Positions 1 through 8,659 of a stretch of DNA of 64,000 nt are shown here, piece after piece. The position numbers and the translations under genes were made by a program. Source of the stretch: Candidatus Caldisaccharidevorator malaysiensis (GTDB lineage Bacteria > Armatimonadota > Fervidibacteria > Fervidibacterales > Fervidibacteraceae); assembly GCA_025057575.1 (NCBI GenBank), contig JANXBO010000001.1:62001-126000 (forward strand), written 5' to 3'. Under the pieces are notes generated by a model. That model did not search any database. It saw nothing but the letters and a program-made list of their open reading frames with translations, and was not told the DNA's origin. The stretch's first letter is position 1. Every line of letters begins with the position of its first letter.

Positions 1-1614
1 TATGTGCCAATAGACAAGAAATTTCTGTTCACCCAGCATTTTTCGGCAATTGCAGCGGCGGGTCCTATTGTCGGTCCGATTCTGGCGGGGCTTGCCTTCG
101 GCTGGCTCCCCGCCCTGCTGTGGATCGTCTTGGGCGCCATTTTCATCGGCGGGATCCACGACCTAACAGCCCTCATCGCTTCGGTCCGCCACAAGGGTCG
201 GTCCATCGCTGAAGTCGTCAAGGAGCATATGACGCCAAGAGCATATGCCCTGTTTCTGTCGTTTGTGTGGCTGGCTCTGGTCTACATCATCGTCGCCTTC
301 ACAGACATCACCGCATCCAGTTTCGTGGGGAGACAGAAATTGGAGAACGGGATGATGGTGCAAGGGGGCGCCATCGCCACTTCTTCCCTTCTGTATCTGG
401 CTCTGCCCGTGATGATGGGACTTCTCTTACGGTTCACACCAATGCCCCTTTGGCTGGCGACTCTCCTTTTTCTTCCACTTGTTGGCGTTGCCATTGTCGT
501 TGGGCGTTACTTCCCCCTTGACTTGGCCGGTTTCCTGAGCATTACGGACCAGCAGGCTCACAAGGTCTGGGATGCGCTTCTCTTGGTTTATTGCTTCGTT
601 GCTTCTGTCCTGCCGATGTGGATTCTCCTTCAACCGAGGGGGCATCTGGGGGGCTTTTTTCTGTTATTTGCCCTTGTTGGGGGTGCCTTAGGGATCCTGT
701 TCGGGGGGCAGTCAGCACAGTTCCCTGCTTTTGTTTCGTGGTCTTCGCCAACGGGCGCCCTGTTCCCGATGATGTTCATCACGATCGCTTGTGGCGCTTG
801 CTCCGGTTTTCACGCCATCATTGCCTCGGGGACCACCTCTAAGCAACTTAAAAAGGAAACGGACGCTGTTTTTGTCGGTTATGGGGCAATGCTCTTGGAG
901 GGAATGGTCGCCGTCGTCTCGCTCGCCTGTTTGATGATGTTAGCAGTCCATTCCGATGTTTTGAAGGAACCGAAACCCAACTTCATCTACGCTTCGGGCA
1001 TTGGTCAGTTTTTGTCGGTCATCGGGATTGATCCGATGGTGGGCGTTTCCTTCGGTCTGATGGCGTTCACGACTTTTGTTTATGACACCCTTGACGTGGC
1101 GACCCGACTGGGGCGCTATGTGGTTCAAGAGTTGACCGGTATGCAGGGTCTCCTGGGACGCTTAATAGCGACGGCGGTCACGGTGGGCGTTCCGTTCCTG
1201 TTCGTGATGAGGACGGCAACGGATGCCGCCGGAAATGTAATCCCCGCCTGGCGACTTTTCTGGGGTCTTTTTGGCGCCAGCAATCAACTACTGGCAGCCC
1301 TCACCCTTTTGGGGGTCACGGTCTGGCTTTGGAGACGGTATCGGGCACATTGGGTTTGGTTGGTCACCGGCATCCCGATGGCTTGGATGTATGTAATGAG
1401 CGTCTGGGCTATTCTGACCATCATCGCCGGACATTGGTCCCGAGGTGCCTTTCTGGATCCCGTTCCCTTGGTGGCGTTGGCATTGGTGGGTTTAGCCCTT
1501 TTGATGCTCATAGAAGGTTTCCGCGTCGTTTGGAAAACCCTCCAGCCGGTGCCCGCGCCTGTTGGCGGTCCTGCTTTTGCTGCCGACCCGCCAGCAGATG
1601 CCGCTAACCGTTAG
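1..1614 (+). CDS. cstA: CstA-family carbon starvation / peptide-pyruvate carrier, 5' partial
   Basis: Polytopic inner-membrane protein of the CstA family, whose members take up pyruvate or peptides during carbon limitation. The first visible residues read Y-V-P, followed by a family-like stretch with AAAGPIVGPILA and HDLTALIASVRHKGRS. The frame is open at base 1, and family proteins carry a further N-terminal membrane segment before this point. The GTG at position 4 is therefore most likely an internal valine and the true start lies upstream of the window. At least a dozen hydrophobic segments follow. The tail (GGPAFAADPPADAANR) is Ala/Pro-rich and hydrophilic. The gene is followed by a small membrane protein, a USP-domain protein and an RCK protein on the same strand, which suggests a regulated transporter module. 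Substrate cannot be told from sequence. Confidence 0.9.
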   Translation, partial: YVPIDKKFLFTQHFSAIAAAGPIVGPILAGLAFGWLPALLWIVLGAIFIGGIHDLTALIASVRHKGRSIAEVVKEHMTPRAYALFLSFVWLALVYIIVAFTDITASSFVGRQKLENGMMVQGGAIATSSLLYLALPVMMGLLLRFTPMPLWLATLLFLPLVGVAIVVGRYFPLDLAGFLSITDQQAHKVWDALLLVYCFVASVLPMWILLQPRGHLGGFFLLFALVGGALGILFGGQSAQFPAFVSWSSPTGALFPMMFITIACGACSGFHAIIASGTTSKQLKKETDAVFVGYGAMLLEGMVAVVSLACLMMLAVHSDVLKEPKPNFIYASGIGQFLSVIGIDPMVGVSFGLMAFTTFVYDTLDVATRLGRYVVQELTGMQGLLGRLIATAVTVGVPFLFVMRTATDAAGNVIPAWRLFWGLFGASNQLLAALTLLGVTVWLWRRYRAHWVWLVTGIPMAWMYVMSVWAILTIIAGHWSRGAFLDPVPLVALALVGLALLMLIEGFRVVWKTLQPVPAPVGGPAFAADPPADAANR

Positions 1615-1693
1615 TTTTTCACCCTTTCAAGACGGACCCTGCCAATGCGTTACCATTTTCACGGACTGTCACGGAACCTTTGTCTGAAGGACG

Positions 1694-1903
1694 ATGAAGG
1701 GAAATTGGTTGATTAAGGGACGGCAGGTTCTGTCCCTTGTAATGATCGTTTTAGGACTGGTGATGATCGGGAGGGGCGCTTACCACTGTTATCAGGCGAG
1801 TTTAGGCTTTTGGTCTTTACTGCAGGTTGTCATTGTCGGCGGACTGGTGACCCTGTTCGGTGTGGTCCGCTGGCGCTTCTGGAGACAGAGAGGTGACCAT
1901 TAA
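1694..1903 (+). CDS. Small two-TM membrane protein next to CstA
   Basis: Codes for 69 residues with two hydrophobic segments (about residues 12-28 and 38-57) separated by a short loop and ending in a basic tail (RWRFWRQRGDH). It starts at ATG behind a GAAGGA ribosome site and stops directly before the ATG of the next gene (TAA then ATG), so translation is probably coupled. It is not the YbdD/YjiX small protein that accompanies cstA in enterobacteria: that protein is soluble and has no such segments. No known family recognised. From position alone it may be an accessory subunit or assembly factor of the CstA carrier. Confidence 0.65.
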   Translation: MKGNWLIKGRQVLSLVMIVLGLVMIGRGAYHCYQASLGFWSLLQVVIVGGLVTLFGVVRWRFWRQRGDH

Positions 1904-2524
1904 ATGGAGAGCGAGGCGAAAGTCCTTCTCAATCCCCACCCTTTGGGCGTTTTAATTGCTTTGTCCTTTGTGATCATTTTGCTGGTCACGATCGCCTGGA
2001 TGCTGAGGGTGCCGCAACCCCTTCAGCAGTTAGCTGCCCGAGCCGTTTTTTCTGTTGAACAAGCCCGACAGGTTATTGTGCCCATCTTGGATTTGTCCTA
2101 CTGGAGGGCAGATTTGGAGTCCGCCTACTACACCGAGCGGGCGGTAGAGTTAGCCTGCCGACTGGTTCGGAACCAAGAGGCGACCATCGGGTTAGTCTAT
2201 GTTGTGGAGATGCCCAGGAGCCTTTCGTTGGATGCGCCGTTACCAGAAGTGCAGGAACAGAAGATGAGAGAGGCGTTAGAAAATGCTCGGCAAATTGTGC
2301 GCCGACACGGTCTGAATTGGAGGGAAGAAATTCGGCGGTGCCGGGAAGCGGACCAGGGCATCCGTCAGGCTGCCCAGGAAAGCCAAGCGGATCTAATTGT
2401 ATTGGGTGCCGCTGCGGGGGACCGGGGGTTCATTGGCAAGTTTGCCCGCATCGTTGATCCCCTTCTGCGCAATCCCCCCTGCGAAGTCCTTATTGATAGC
2501 CTTCCAGCACCATCGCCCTCGTAG
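1904..2524 (+). CDS. Membrane-anchored universal stress protein (UspA domain)
   Basis: 206 residues. An N-terminal hydrophobic anchor (about residues 14-34) precedes a UspA-like domain that begins near the VPILDLSY strand. It has the helix with an ERAVELACRL pattern, a YVVEMP strand, and near the C-terminus the family signature in degenerate form: ADLIVLGAAAGDRGFIGKF, equivalent to the usual ADLIVMG-x2-G-x9-G ATP loop. The loop partly keeps its glycines, so nucleotide binding is possible but not certain. USP domains often sit beside or are fused to carriers and channels as regulatory domains. Here the protein lies between a CstA carrier and an RCK protein, which supports a regulatory role on the transporter. 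Confidence 0.75.
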   Translation: MESEAKVLLNPHPLGVLIALSFVIILLVTIAWMLRVPQPLQQLAARAVFSVEQARQVIVPILDLSYWRADLESAYYTERAVELACRLVRNQEATIGLVYVVEMPRSLSLDAPLPEVQEQKMREALENARQIVRRHGLNWREEIRRCREADQGIRQAAQESQADLIVLGAAAGDRGFIGKFARIVDPLLRNPPCEVLIDSLPAPSPS

Positions 2525-2540
2525 CAAGAGAATCATCAAG

Positions 2541-2570
2541 GTGATGAATAAGGCGATGAATAAGGTGATT
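2541..2570 (+). repeat. Short imperfect 12-base tandem repeat before the RCK gene
   Basis: Two near-perfect copies of a G-T/C-GATGAATAAG unit and a decayed third copy fill the gap between the USP gene and the RCK gene. Each unit carries an AAGG that could act as a ribosome site. The last AAGG lies about 8 to 10 bases before the ATG at 2575. The repeat may tune initiation or be simple slippage. Confidence 0.55.
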
Positions 2571-2574
2571 AACG

Positions 2575-3753
2575 ATGAAAAAAACTATTAAAGTGGTAAT
2601 CCTTGGTTGTGGGCGGGTTGGTTCTACACTGGCATTAATGCTGATTCAAGAAGGTCACCGAGTGACGGTCATTGACAAGGACCCTGACGCCTTTCGGCGC
2701 CTCGGAGAGGATTTTCAAGGCAGGACTTATGTCGGTCAGGGCATTGACGTAGATGTTTTGAGAGAAGCCGGTCTGGAAGAAGCCGACGCCTTCTTAGCCG
2801 TCACCAACGGTGACAACACCAATGTGATGGCTTCCCAAATCGCCAAGGTGCGGTTTCATGTCCCAAAGGTCCTGGCCCGCATTTACGATCCTCTGCGAGC
2901 AGCGGTCTATAAGGAATTAGGGATTGAGACCGTCTCGGTCACAACTTTGGGCGCGGGGATGCTTTTTGATCGCCTCTTTGATCGCCCCTATCGTCCGGTT
3001 GCGGACTATTTGACGATCACCAGAGAAGTGCATCGGCTCTACGCACCCGATATGCCAACTGCCGACCAAGCGGCGGTTCGCAAGGCAGCAGGTAAGCCCG
3101 AATATATCATCGTTGCCGGAGGGGGGAAGGTGGGCTCCCAACTGGCGATTGCTCTTCTCAAAGAGGGTTACGATGTCCTGTTGGTGGAGAAAAGGCGACC
3201 CCGCTATGAACTGTTGCGGGAACAATTGGGGGACAATGTCTTTTTTGGGGATGCGTGCGAGATACGAACGATGATCCGGCTGGGGATGGAGCGCGCCGAT
3301 GTGGTCGTTGCCGTTACTGGTGATGACGAGGACAATCTGGTGATTTGCCAAGTGGCGAAAAAATGGTTTAAAGTTCCCCGAGTCATCGCTCGTGTCAACG
3401 ATCCAAGGAACGAAGAGAACTTTCGTCTCTTAGGGATCGACCAAACGGTCAGCGCCACAGGGCTGTTGATGTCCTTCATTGAGCAGGAAGTGCCGATGCC
3501 CGTCGTTCCCCTCGCTGCCTTAGGACGAGGGGGTCTGGAAGTTGTTGAGGTGTTTTTGCAAAGCGACTCCCCTGCCGTCGGTCAGACGGTGCGGGACCTG
3601 CAACTCCCTCCCGGTTCCCTGTTGGTAGCGGTCCTTAGGAATGAGTCGGCTCAAGCCGTGTCTGGTGATACCGTCCTCTTGGACGGTGATCAGATCCTTG
3701 CGATCGCCCCAAAGGGGTCCGTTGACGACCTAACGAAAGCGCTGACCGGATAG
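2575..3753 (+). CDS. trkA: TrkA-like protein with two RCK (TrkA-N) domains
   Basis: 392 residues in the arrangement TrkA-N, linker, TrkA-N, TrkA-C. The first Rossmann fold starts with GCGRVG (residues 11-16) and is followed by an acidic strand end (VIDKD). The second starts near residue 182 with GGGKVGS. A TrkA-C ligand-binding fold occupies about residues 320-390. Such proteins bind NAD(H), ATP or cyclic dinucleotides and gate K+ uptake channels or other transporters from the cytoplasmic face. No TrkH/KtrB channel gene lies in the window. Directly upstream are a USP protein and the CstA carrier, so the partner could be CstA rather than a K+ channel; that is inference. The family assignment is firm and the symbol is by homology only. 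Confidence 0.85.
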   Translation: MKKTIKVVILGCGRVGSTLALMLIQEGHRVTVIDKDPDAFRRLGEDFQGRTYVGQGIDVDVLREAGLEEADAFLAVTNGDNTNVMASQIAKVRFHVPKVLARIYDPLRAAVYKELGIETVSVTTLGAGMLFDRLFDRPYRPVADYLTITREVHRLYAPDMPTADQAAVRKAAGKPEYIIVAGGGKVGSQLAIALLKEGYDVLLVEKRRPRYELLREQLGDNVFFGDACEIRTMIRLGMERADVVVAVTGDDEDNLVICQVAKKWFKVPRVIARVNDPRNEENFRLLGIDQTVSATGLLMSFIEQEVPMPVVPLAALGRGGLEVVEVFLQSDSPAVGQTVRDLQLPPGSLLVAVLRNESAQAVSGDTVLLDGDQILAIAPKGSVDDLTKALTG

Positions 3754-3763
3754 CGTCAAGGAC

Positions 3764-4507
3764 CTAACCGCCCTCGGGGACTGCTCGTGCCAAGTCCACC
3801 AAGTCCTGAGGGGCACCCTTAGCGTATTCAGCAGGGCGCAGATACTCATACAGAAGGGCTGCCAGCACCGCCCCGAGGCACGGTCCGACGATGTAGACCC
3901 ACAACTGACTGAGTGCTTCGGGTCTGACCTGAATCCCTGCAAAAATTGCCGGACCCAAAGACCGCGCTGGGTTCATTGATCCGCCGGTAAAGGCGCCCCC
4001 ACCGAGGGCTCCAACGATAACGGCGCTTCCGATGGCTAAACCAGCGATACCAGGCGCCGCTCTTTTGTCCGTTGCCACTGCCATTATGACGACCATTAGG
4101 AACAGGGTCAGAATTGCCTCCACTATAAGACCCGTCCCTGAATTGATATCTTTAAGGGTTGTGGCTCCAAAGTCTACATTGACCGCCTCGTTGAGAAGCG
4201 CCCAGTGAAAAAAGGACGCAATCACTGCCCCTGCCACTTGGGCGATCCAGTAATGGGGCGCAAACTTCCAAGGGAAACGACCCGCAATGCAAAAACCCAA
4301 GGTCACCGCAGGATTAAAGTGGGCTGCCGACGCCGGACCAAGAGCGTAGACCATCACCATAATCGTCAGCCCAAAAGCAAGAGCAATCCCAAGACCACCA
4401 AATTTGTCTTCTGCTTTCAAAGCGCTGTTGGCGATAATGGCACCGCAGCCGGCGAAGACCAGAGCAAAAGTCCCCACAAACTCAGCGACCATCGCCCTTG
4501 TCAACAT
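3764..4507 (-). CDS. Aquaporin / MIP-family channel
   Basis: About 247 residues with six hydrophobic segments and both MIP half-helices: HFNPAVT near residue 65 and SMNPARS near residue 179. The arginine after the second NPA is the selectivity-filter arginine. The histidine that AqpZ carries in helix 5 is absent; the equivalent stretch is Gly/Ala-rich (VGALGGGAFTGGS), as in AqpM- or plant TIP-like channels. Water, glycerol, ammonia or another small neutral solute are all possible. I chose the ATG at 4507 because the GGAGG box is properly spaced there, whereas a GTG three codons earlier lies on top of it. The gene converges on the RCK gene with only 10 bases between the stops. Confidence 0.9.
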   Translation of the reverse strand: MLTRAMVAEFVGTFALVFAGCGAIIANSALKAEDKFGGLGIALAFGLTIMVMVYALGPASAAHFNPAVTLGFCIAGRFPWKFAPHYWIAQVAGAVIASFFHWALLNEAVNVDFGATTLKDINSGTGLIVEAILTLFLMVVIMAVATDKRAAPGIAGLAIGSAVIVGALGGGAFTGGSMNPARSLGPAIFAGIQVRPEALSQLWVYIVGPCLGAVLAALLYEYLRPAEYAKGAPQDLVDLARAVPEGG

Positions 4508-4575
4508 CCAAACCACCCCTCCCTTTCAATGGTTCCCTGTTCGCTAAAGGCTGTTGTTGACTATCTTAGGACCCA

Positions 4576-5721
4576 TTATGAAACAGGCTCACTGAGGCGG
4601 TGTGGCGGTCGGGGATAGGGCGGGCTGAACGACTGGAGGGTTTGAATGTCGGCTTTTGCCCCTGTCGCTTCGGCTGCCTTCAGGATCGCCTGTGTGACCA
4701 ACCCTCCCAGCACTCCTGGGTCCAGAGCGACTCTGGCGTTCAAAACCAGGGTGGCTTCTTCTACTTCTCCCAAGTCCACCCCGCTATAGGTCGGCTCGCC
4801 AAGAGCCGCCGTTAGATTCGCCCAGGACATTTGCCCCGAACTGGAGAGTAGAAACTTAAGATGAGCGACTTCCGCATCTCTCTGAGTGAACGCGGAGCGA
4901 AGTTCTGCCATTAAAACCTTGGGAAATCGGGAAGCGTCCATTTTGGGGTTGCCGGTCAGTTGGACGGTGGCGTTCAACCATCCCAGCACGGCTTCACCGC
5001 GAGCATAGACATCGTAGTTGATGTCCTTGAGAATCCGAGAACCCGACGGTGCGTCACTCATCAGGATGCTCATCCACTCGTCCATTCCATCGCCTCTCAG
5101 GGCAGACGCCTTCAAAACTGGTTTATCAGGCTGCCGTCCCTTTAGGGCCTGAACCATTCGGTCGGCTTCCTCTGGAGACAGAGTATCCACCTTGTTCAGG
5201 ACGATCACATCCGCCTCTTCCAGTTGCTTGTCAAAGATGTAACCCACCTCTTCGGGGAATCGGCTGGGAGTCTCTTTCAGGACCAGTTCCCGCACTCTCA
5301 GGGGATCCACAAGAACCGAAAAGGGCGAGATCCGGAAGATTTGACCGTAGTAAAGTTTTAGGGGATTGACGACGGTCGCCGCCAAGTCGGTGCACGAACC
5401 GACGGGTTCGCCCAAAAGGATATCGGGGTTTTCTGCTAAGACCTTTTCCGTTGCCTCTACCAGATCGTCAAAGCGACAGCAGAAACAACCGCCGGCGACT
5501 TCCCCAACCGGCACCCCTAATTCCCGAACGAGAGCGGTGTCCACCAGGTTGGCTGCCTGATCGTTGGTGACCAACCCCACCGTCTTGCCTTGATCCAAGA
5601 ACCGCTTAGCGAGAGCCCCTAAGGCTGTGGTCTTGCCTGCACCCAGAAAGCCTCCTGTAAAGATTACGCGCACCGGCTTGGCTGCTGTTAGCGGCTTGGG
5701 TCTTCCCTCTCCTTGCGCCAC
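4576..5721 (-). CDS. CobW/P47K-type G3E GTPase, metallochaperone-like
   Basis: About 381 residues. The N-terminus has a P-loop (GGFLGAGKTT), then the CobW-family metal motif GGCFCC, a switch region, and NKVD for guanine specificity. These are the marks of G3E GTPases, which deliver metals (Zn, Co, Ni) to targets or sense metal status. The C-terminal half (after about residue 230) does not match the usual CobW_C domain in any way I recognise and may define the partner. The start at GTG 5721 gives good spacing from an AGGGAGG box; a GTG nine bases upstream is too close to it. The gene stands between an aquaporin and a transglutaminase, neither of which reveals the target. Confidence 0.85.
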   Translation of the reverse strand: MAQGEGRPKPLTAAKPVRVIFTGGFLGAGKTTALGALAKRFLDQGKTVGLVTNDQAANLVDTALVRELGVPVGEVAGGCFCCRFDDLVEATEKVLAENPDILLGEPVGSCTDLAATVVNPLKLYYGQIFRISPFSVLVDPLRVRELVLKETPSRFPEEVGYIFDKQLEEADVIVLNKVDTLSPEEADRMVQALKGRQPDKPVLKASALRGDGMDEWMSILMSDAPSGSRILKDINYDVYARGEAVLGWLNATVQLTGNPKMDASRFPKVLMAELRSAFTQRDAEVAHLKFLLSSSGQMSWANLTAALGEPTYSGVDLGEVEEATLVLNARVALDPGVLGGLVTQAILKAAEATGAKADIQTLQSFSPPYPRPPHRLSEPVS

Positions 5722-5761
5722 CCTGTGCACCTCCCTTTCTTGCTGTTGCTTCGCTTGCTTT

Positions 5762-6898
5762 TTATTCTTTCAGCCAGTAAGAAAGATCCCAAGGATTCTT
5801 AACGATCCGATCCGCCTGAACGTCCCAAACCAGCTGCCACGTCAATGCCGAGGCATTGCGATTGGCAGGATCGGGATCGGGAACGACGCGGTTGTCATAA
5901 GCCAGGTAAGCCGTCCGAATGACCGGCGGATTGGGAACGATAGCCGGCTGGATGGGAATGTCGCTGCCAATCGTGCTTCGGAACCAGACATTGGGACGCC
6001 AGCCGGAAAGGAATCGGTTGAGAATCCGTCGCCGGATCGTTTGTTTTTCCCTCTCAGTGAGCGGCAAGTCCTCCAATTTGGTTAACAGTTTGTCCGTCTC
6101 CGATAGGTCAAAAGGAACCCAACCATAAGGGGGAAGGTAAACTTCCAACATACAGTGGGAAGGCGACTGCCGATTAAGGACTTTATAGCCGTAAGTCAGC
6201 CGAGAAGGAATCTTCAGGGACCTGAGCAGGGCAATCCCCAAACCGTGATAGTCACTGCAGTGCCCTTCCCGATTCTCCAGAGCATGAAGAGCACTGGCAA
6301 CAAGAGAGCAGTTTTCGTGACTGTAATCCATCTCTTCTATGACGCCCTTTAATATGGCAAAAACAGACGACGCAAAGTCCGGGCTGTCGCTGACCATCTG
6401 CCGTGCCAACGACTGAACCCGCTGGTCACTGGCAATAATGTAGCGTTCCGATCGGGTCCACAGCGGCGATACTTTCCCGACCTCCTGCACCACTCGTTGG
6501 GGGTCTAAATTCCAAAATAGGTCCCATACCCGCACCCGCATCCGGCATTCTACCGTAATGGCGCCATTAGGATCGGGAAAGCGGAAATAAAGAAGGCGGT
6601 TCCCAAAATCTGCATCAACGACCTCTCGCTCTGGTCGAGGATGGGTTTGATAGAAGAGAACTTCCTGACCAGCATCGTTGGGAGGTCGGACCAGCCATAG
6701 GTGAGCAACTTTTGTCCCGGGCACAGGGGTGAAAACATAAAGAGCCCGAATCGTATAAGTCACGGGATTCTTTTTTTCTGCCGGTCGGTAGGGTTCTATT
6801 AAGGGCTGAGTGGGCGCTGGGGATGTCCACACAATTGCACAGACGGTAGACCCCAAAAGGAGCGCCACGGCAACAACAATCCATTTTGACATATACAT
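5762..6898 (-). CDS. Exported transglutaminase-like cysteine protein
   Basis: 378 residues with an N-terminal signal or anchor segment (about residues 5-22). An Ig-like or pretransglutaminase region follows, then a transglutaminase-like core. The presumed triad is Cys in GHCSDYHG, His in SPSHCMLEVY and Asp in PFDLSETD. These bacterial papain-fold proteins act in the periplasm as proteases or amidases rather than as true cross-linkers. A GGAGG lies five bases before the ATG. Downstream with a 40-base gap is the CobW-like GTPase on the same strand. Function beyond a thiol hydrolase fold cannot be inferred. Confidence 0.8.
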   Translation of the reverse strand: MYMSKWIVVAVALLLGSTVCAIVWTSPAPTQPLIEPYRPAEKKNPVTYTIRALYVFTPVPGTKVAHLWLVRPPNDAGQEVLFYQTHPRPEREVVDADFGNRLLYFRFPDPNGAITVECRMRVRVWDLFWNLDPQRVVQEVGKVSPLWTRSERYIIASDQRVQSLARQMVSDSPDFASSVFAILKGVIEEMDYSHENCSLVASALHALENREGHCSDYHGLGIALLRSLKIPSRLTYGYKVLNRQSPSHCMLEVYLPPYGWVPFDLSETDKLLTKLEDLPLTEREKQTIRRRILNRFLSGWRPNVWFRSTIGSDIPIQPAIVPNPPVIRTAYLAYDNRVVPDPDPANRNASALTWQLVWDVQADRIVKNPWDLSYWLKE

Positions 6899-7077
6899 AT
6901 CTACCTCCTTTGATACATTCTAACGCTTGCCACCGTCCAAAAGTTTCCGTCCTATTCGGTCAACCGACTAAAAGAAGATGCCTCTTGTGCTTGATCGCTA
7001 TGGGCGAAAAACAAGTAAGGGCTCTTTTGCGGCGCCCCTAACCCGAAAGAACTGCGGTCACTCTCTTTCTTACTCAG

Positions 7078-7884
7078 TCACTCTTCCAGAGATTCTCGCA
7101 AGGAACGAAGCCGCTCCCCAATTCGGTGAAGCATTCGCTCCTTTTTTTCTCGAAGGCGGGCTCGCACTTCCGACAACGACAACTTCTTCCCTTCTTCTCT
7201 TGCCTCCTCCAACTCTTCTTTTAAGTCGTCCAGTTCCTCTACGGCATCTTCCACCAAGTCTTCCAGTTCCTCCAGTTCCTCTTTTGCCTTGTCAACCAAT
7301 TCTTCAAGGTCTTCGGTGGGCACTGCGGAAAGGGTCACCGTCTTTGACTGAGGCGGTTCCTTGGGTTCTTCACTGGGCGGGGGTTGGGGCTCTTCCGTCT
7401 TTTTGCCTGGTTTGGCTTTGCGGATGATCTCTTTGATCCAATCGGGGACCGCTGCTTGAATGAGTTCTTTAATTTCTTCTGCCGACGCCACATACACCTC
7501 TGTGAATTCGGTCGGCGACTTCTGCTCCCGGATCCGAATGAGGGGCTCCCTGCGCTCCTTTTTTTCCTCTGGTTTCTCCTCCGGTGCCGGGTGCCCCAAG
7601 AGACCGCGGATAAAGCCTGAAAGTTGGCGAACGGCGGCTCTAAGTGCAAAACGGTCGGCACTGTCATCAAGAGGTTCCAACGGAAGGGACATCTGAAGGA
7701 TCTCTTTTGTCCAAGCGAGAAGAGCGTTCCACTGCCTGTTGATGGCAGGCAAAGATGTTGGCGTCGGACCCGCTCCGGTTAGTTCATACTGACTGAACTG
7801 GCTCTCCATTCTTCTCAACTCTTCGGCGAGAGCGTCCAGTTGCGCAAGGACTCCCCTTAAGAGCACCTTCTTTTGCTCGTCCAC
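7078..7884 (-). CDS. Charged coiled-coil protein coupled to an ECF sigma factor
   Basis: 268 residues, no signal peptide and no membrane segment. The N-terminal third is helical, the middle contains a Glu/Lys/Pro-rich linker, and residues about 195-268 are an almost continuous acidic then basic coiled coil (EELEELEDLVEDAVEELDDL and so on). The start is GTG, placed directly after the TAA of the sigma gene. Its ribosome site (AAGGAGGG) lies inside the sigma gene's last codons, so the two are translationally coupled. No known family recognised. Position suggests it is a target of or cytoplasmic partner for the sigma factor; a classical anti-sigma fold with a zinc motif or TM helix is not visible. 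Confidence 0.75.
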   Translation of the reverse strand: MDEQKKVLLRGVLAQLDALAEELRRMESQFSQYELTGAGPTPTSLPAINRQWNALLAWTKEILQMSLPLEPLDDSADRFALRAAVRQLSGFIRGLLGHPAPEEKPEEKKERREPLIRIREQKSPTEFTEVYVASAEEIKELIQAAVPDWIKEIIRKAKPGKKTEEPQPPPSEEPKEPPQSKTVTLSAVPTEDLEELVDKAKEELEELEDLVEDAVEELDDLKEELEEAREEGKKLSLSEVRARLREKKERMLHRIGERLRSLRESLEE

Positions 7885-8481
7885 TTAGCATCCCTCCTTG
7901 TCTTTAACGGCCATTTTTTTATGCATGAACTCTTTCCCAAACAGCGCCTCCCTTAAAAGCCTTCTGCCTTCGTGAAGGCGCCATTTCACAGTTGTCACGG
8001 GGATGCCGAGGCAACGACTGATGTCTTTAAGGCTTTGAGACCCATAGTAGCGCAACGAGAGAACTTCCCGATAAATGGTCGGAATCCGTGACAAGGCTTG
8101 TTGCACCCCAAGGCGCCGTTGCAGATCCTTTATCCGCTCCTCATCCCAAGCAGCCATTAAGTCGCCGAAAGGGACCCCCTCACCTTCTCTTTTCCACCGA
8201 GATCGATGCCGAGCGACTTTATAGGCTCGGTGGCGCGTGATGGCACAGAGCCAGGAAGCAAATCGGGCAGGATTTTTGAGCATCGGCAGGGCTTTCAGCG
8301 CTGTCAAAAGCCCATCTTCCGCTATATCTTCAGCTTCCTCCCGATTGCCAACAACGGCGAAGGCGACCGCCTGAGCACAAGGACGGTATCGTCGTGCCAG
8401 TTCGCCAAAAGCCTCCAATTCCCCAGCAAGGGTCAAGATCACCAGTTCTTCATCCTTTGCTCTCTTCCACCGGATAGACAA
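7885..8481 (-). CDS. ECF-type RNA polymerase sigma factor
   Basis: 198 residues. Region 2 runs from about residue 20 (ELARRYRPCAQAVAFAVVGNREEAEDIAEDGLL, split here only for description), with the -10 recognition helix in PARFASWLCAITRHRAYK. Region 4 is SRIPTIYREVLSLRYYG followed by a helix-turn-helix (SLKDISRCLGIPVTTVKWRLHEGRRLLRE). Such factors redirect RNA polymerase to stress or envelope promoters. The start is TTG with only a weak ribosome site. The following gene begins right after its stop. A histidine-kinase-like gene is transcribed divergently 229 bases away, which may hint at a shared signalling role. Confidence 0.9.
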   Translation of the reverse strand: MSIRWKRAKDEELVILTLAGELEAFGELARRYRPCAQAVAFAVVGNREEAEDIAEDGLLTALKALPMLKNPARFASWLCAITRHRAYKVARHRSRWKREGEGVPFGDLMAAWDEERIKDLQRRLGVQQALSRIPTIYREVLSLRYYGSQSLKDISRCLGIPVTTVKWRLHEGRRLLREALFGKEFMHKKMAVKDKEGC

Positions 8482-8508
8482 CGATTCCGACCGCCTTTAT
8501 CGCACCCG

Positions 8509-8514
8509 TATAAT
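8509..8514 (+). promoter_or_regulatory. Consensus -10 hexamer in the divergent region
   Basis: An exact TATAAT on the plus strand, in the 229-base divergent interval between the sigma gene and the kinase-like gene. The matching -35 (TTCCGA at 18 bases spacing) is poor. It is a weak promoter candidate for the rightward gene. Confidence 0.3.
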
Positions 8515-8632
8515 AGAGCCTTTTGCTGACGGTAAGGATAGGTGACCAACGCAAATCAAAGGGCAAGGAAACTGGTAAAAGAGAACTCTTACTGACGGGA
8601 TTTTTCCAGCCTGTGATCGCATTCCAACTCAG

Positions 8633-8659
8633 TTGACAAAAAGCGGCACACTTTCTAAT
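8633..8659 (+). promoter_or_regulatory. Candidate sigma-70 promoter for the kinase-like gene
   Basis: A perfect TTGACA (8633-8638) and TCTAAT (8654-8659, five of six) with a short 15-base spacer lie about 50 bases before the ATG at 8711. The TTG of this -35 box is also the first possible start codon of the long open frame, which explains an over-long automatic call. Confidence 0.4.

Noticed and set aside
6978-7427. Pro/Leu-rich open frame on the plus strand
   Set aside because: It is the antisense of the Glu/Lys-rich coiled-coil gene, whose composition creates long open frames.
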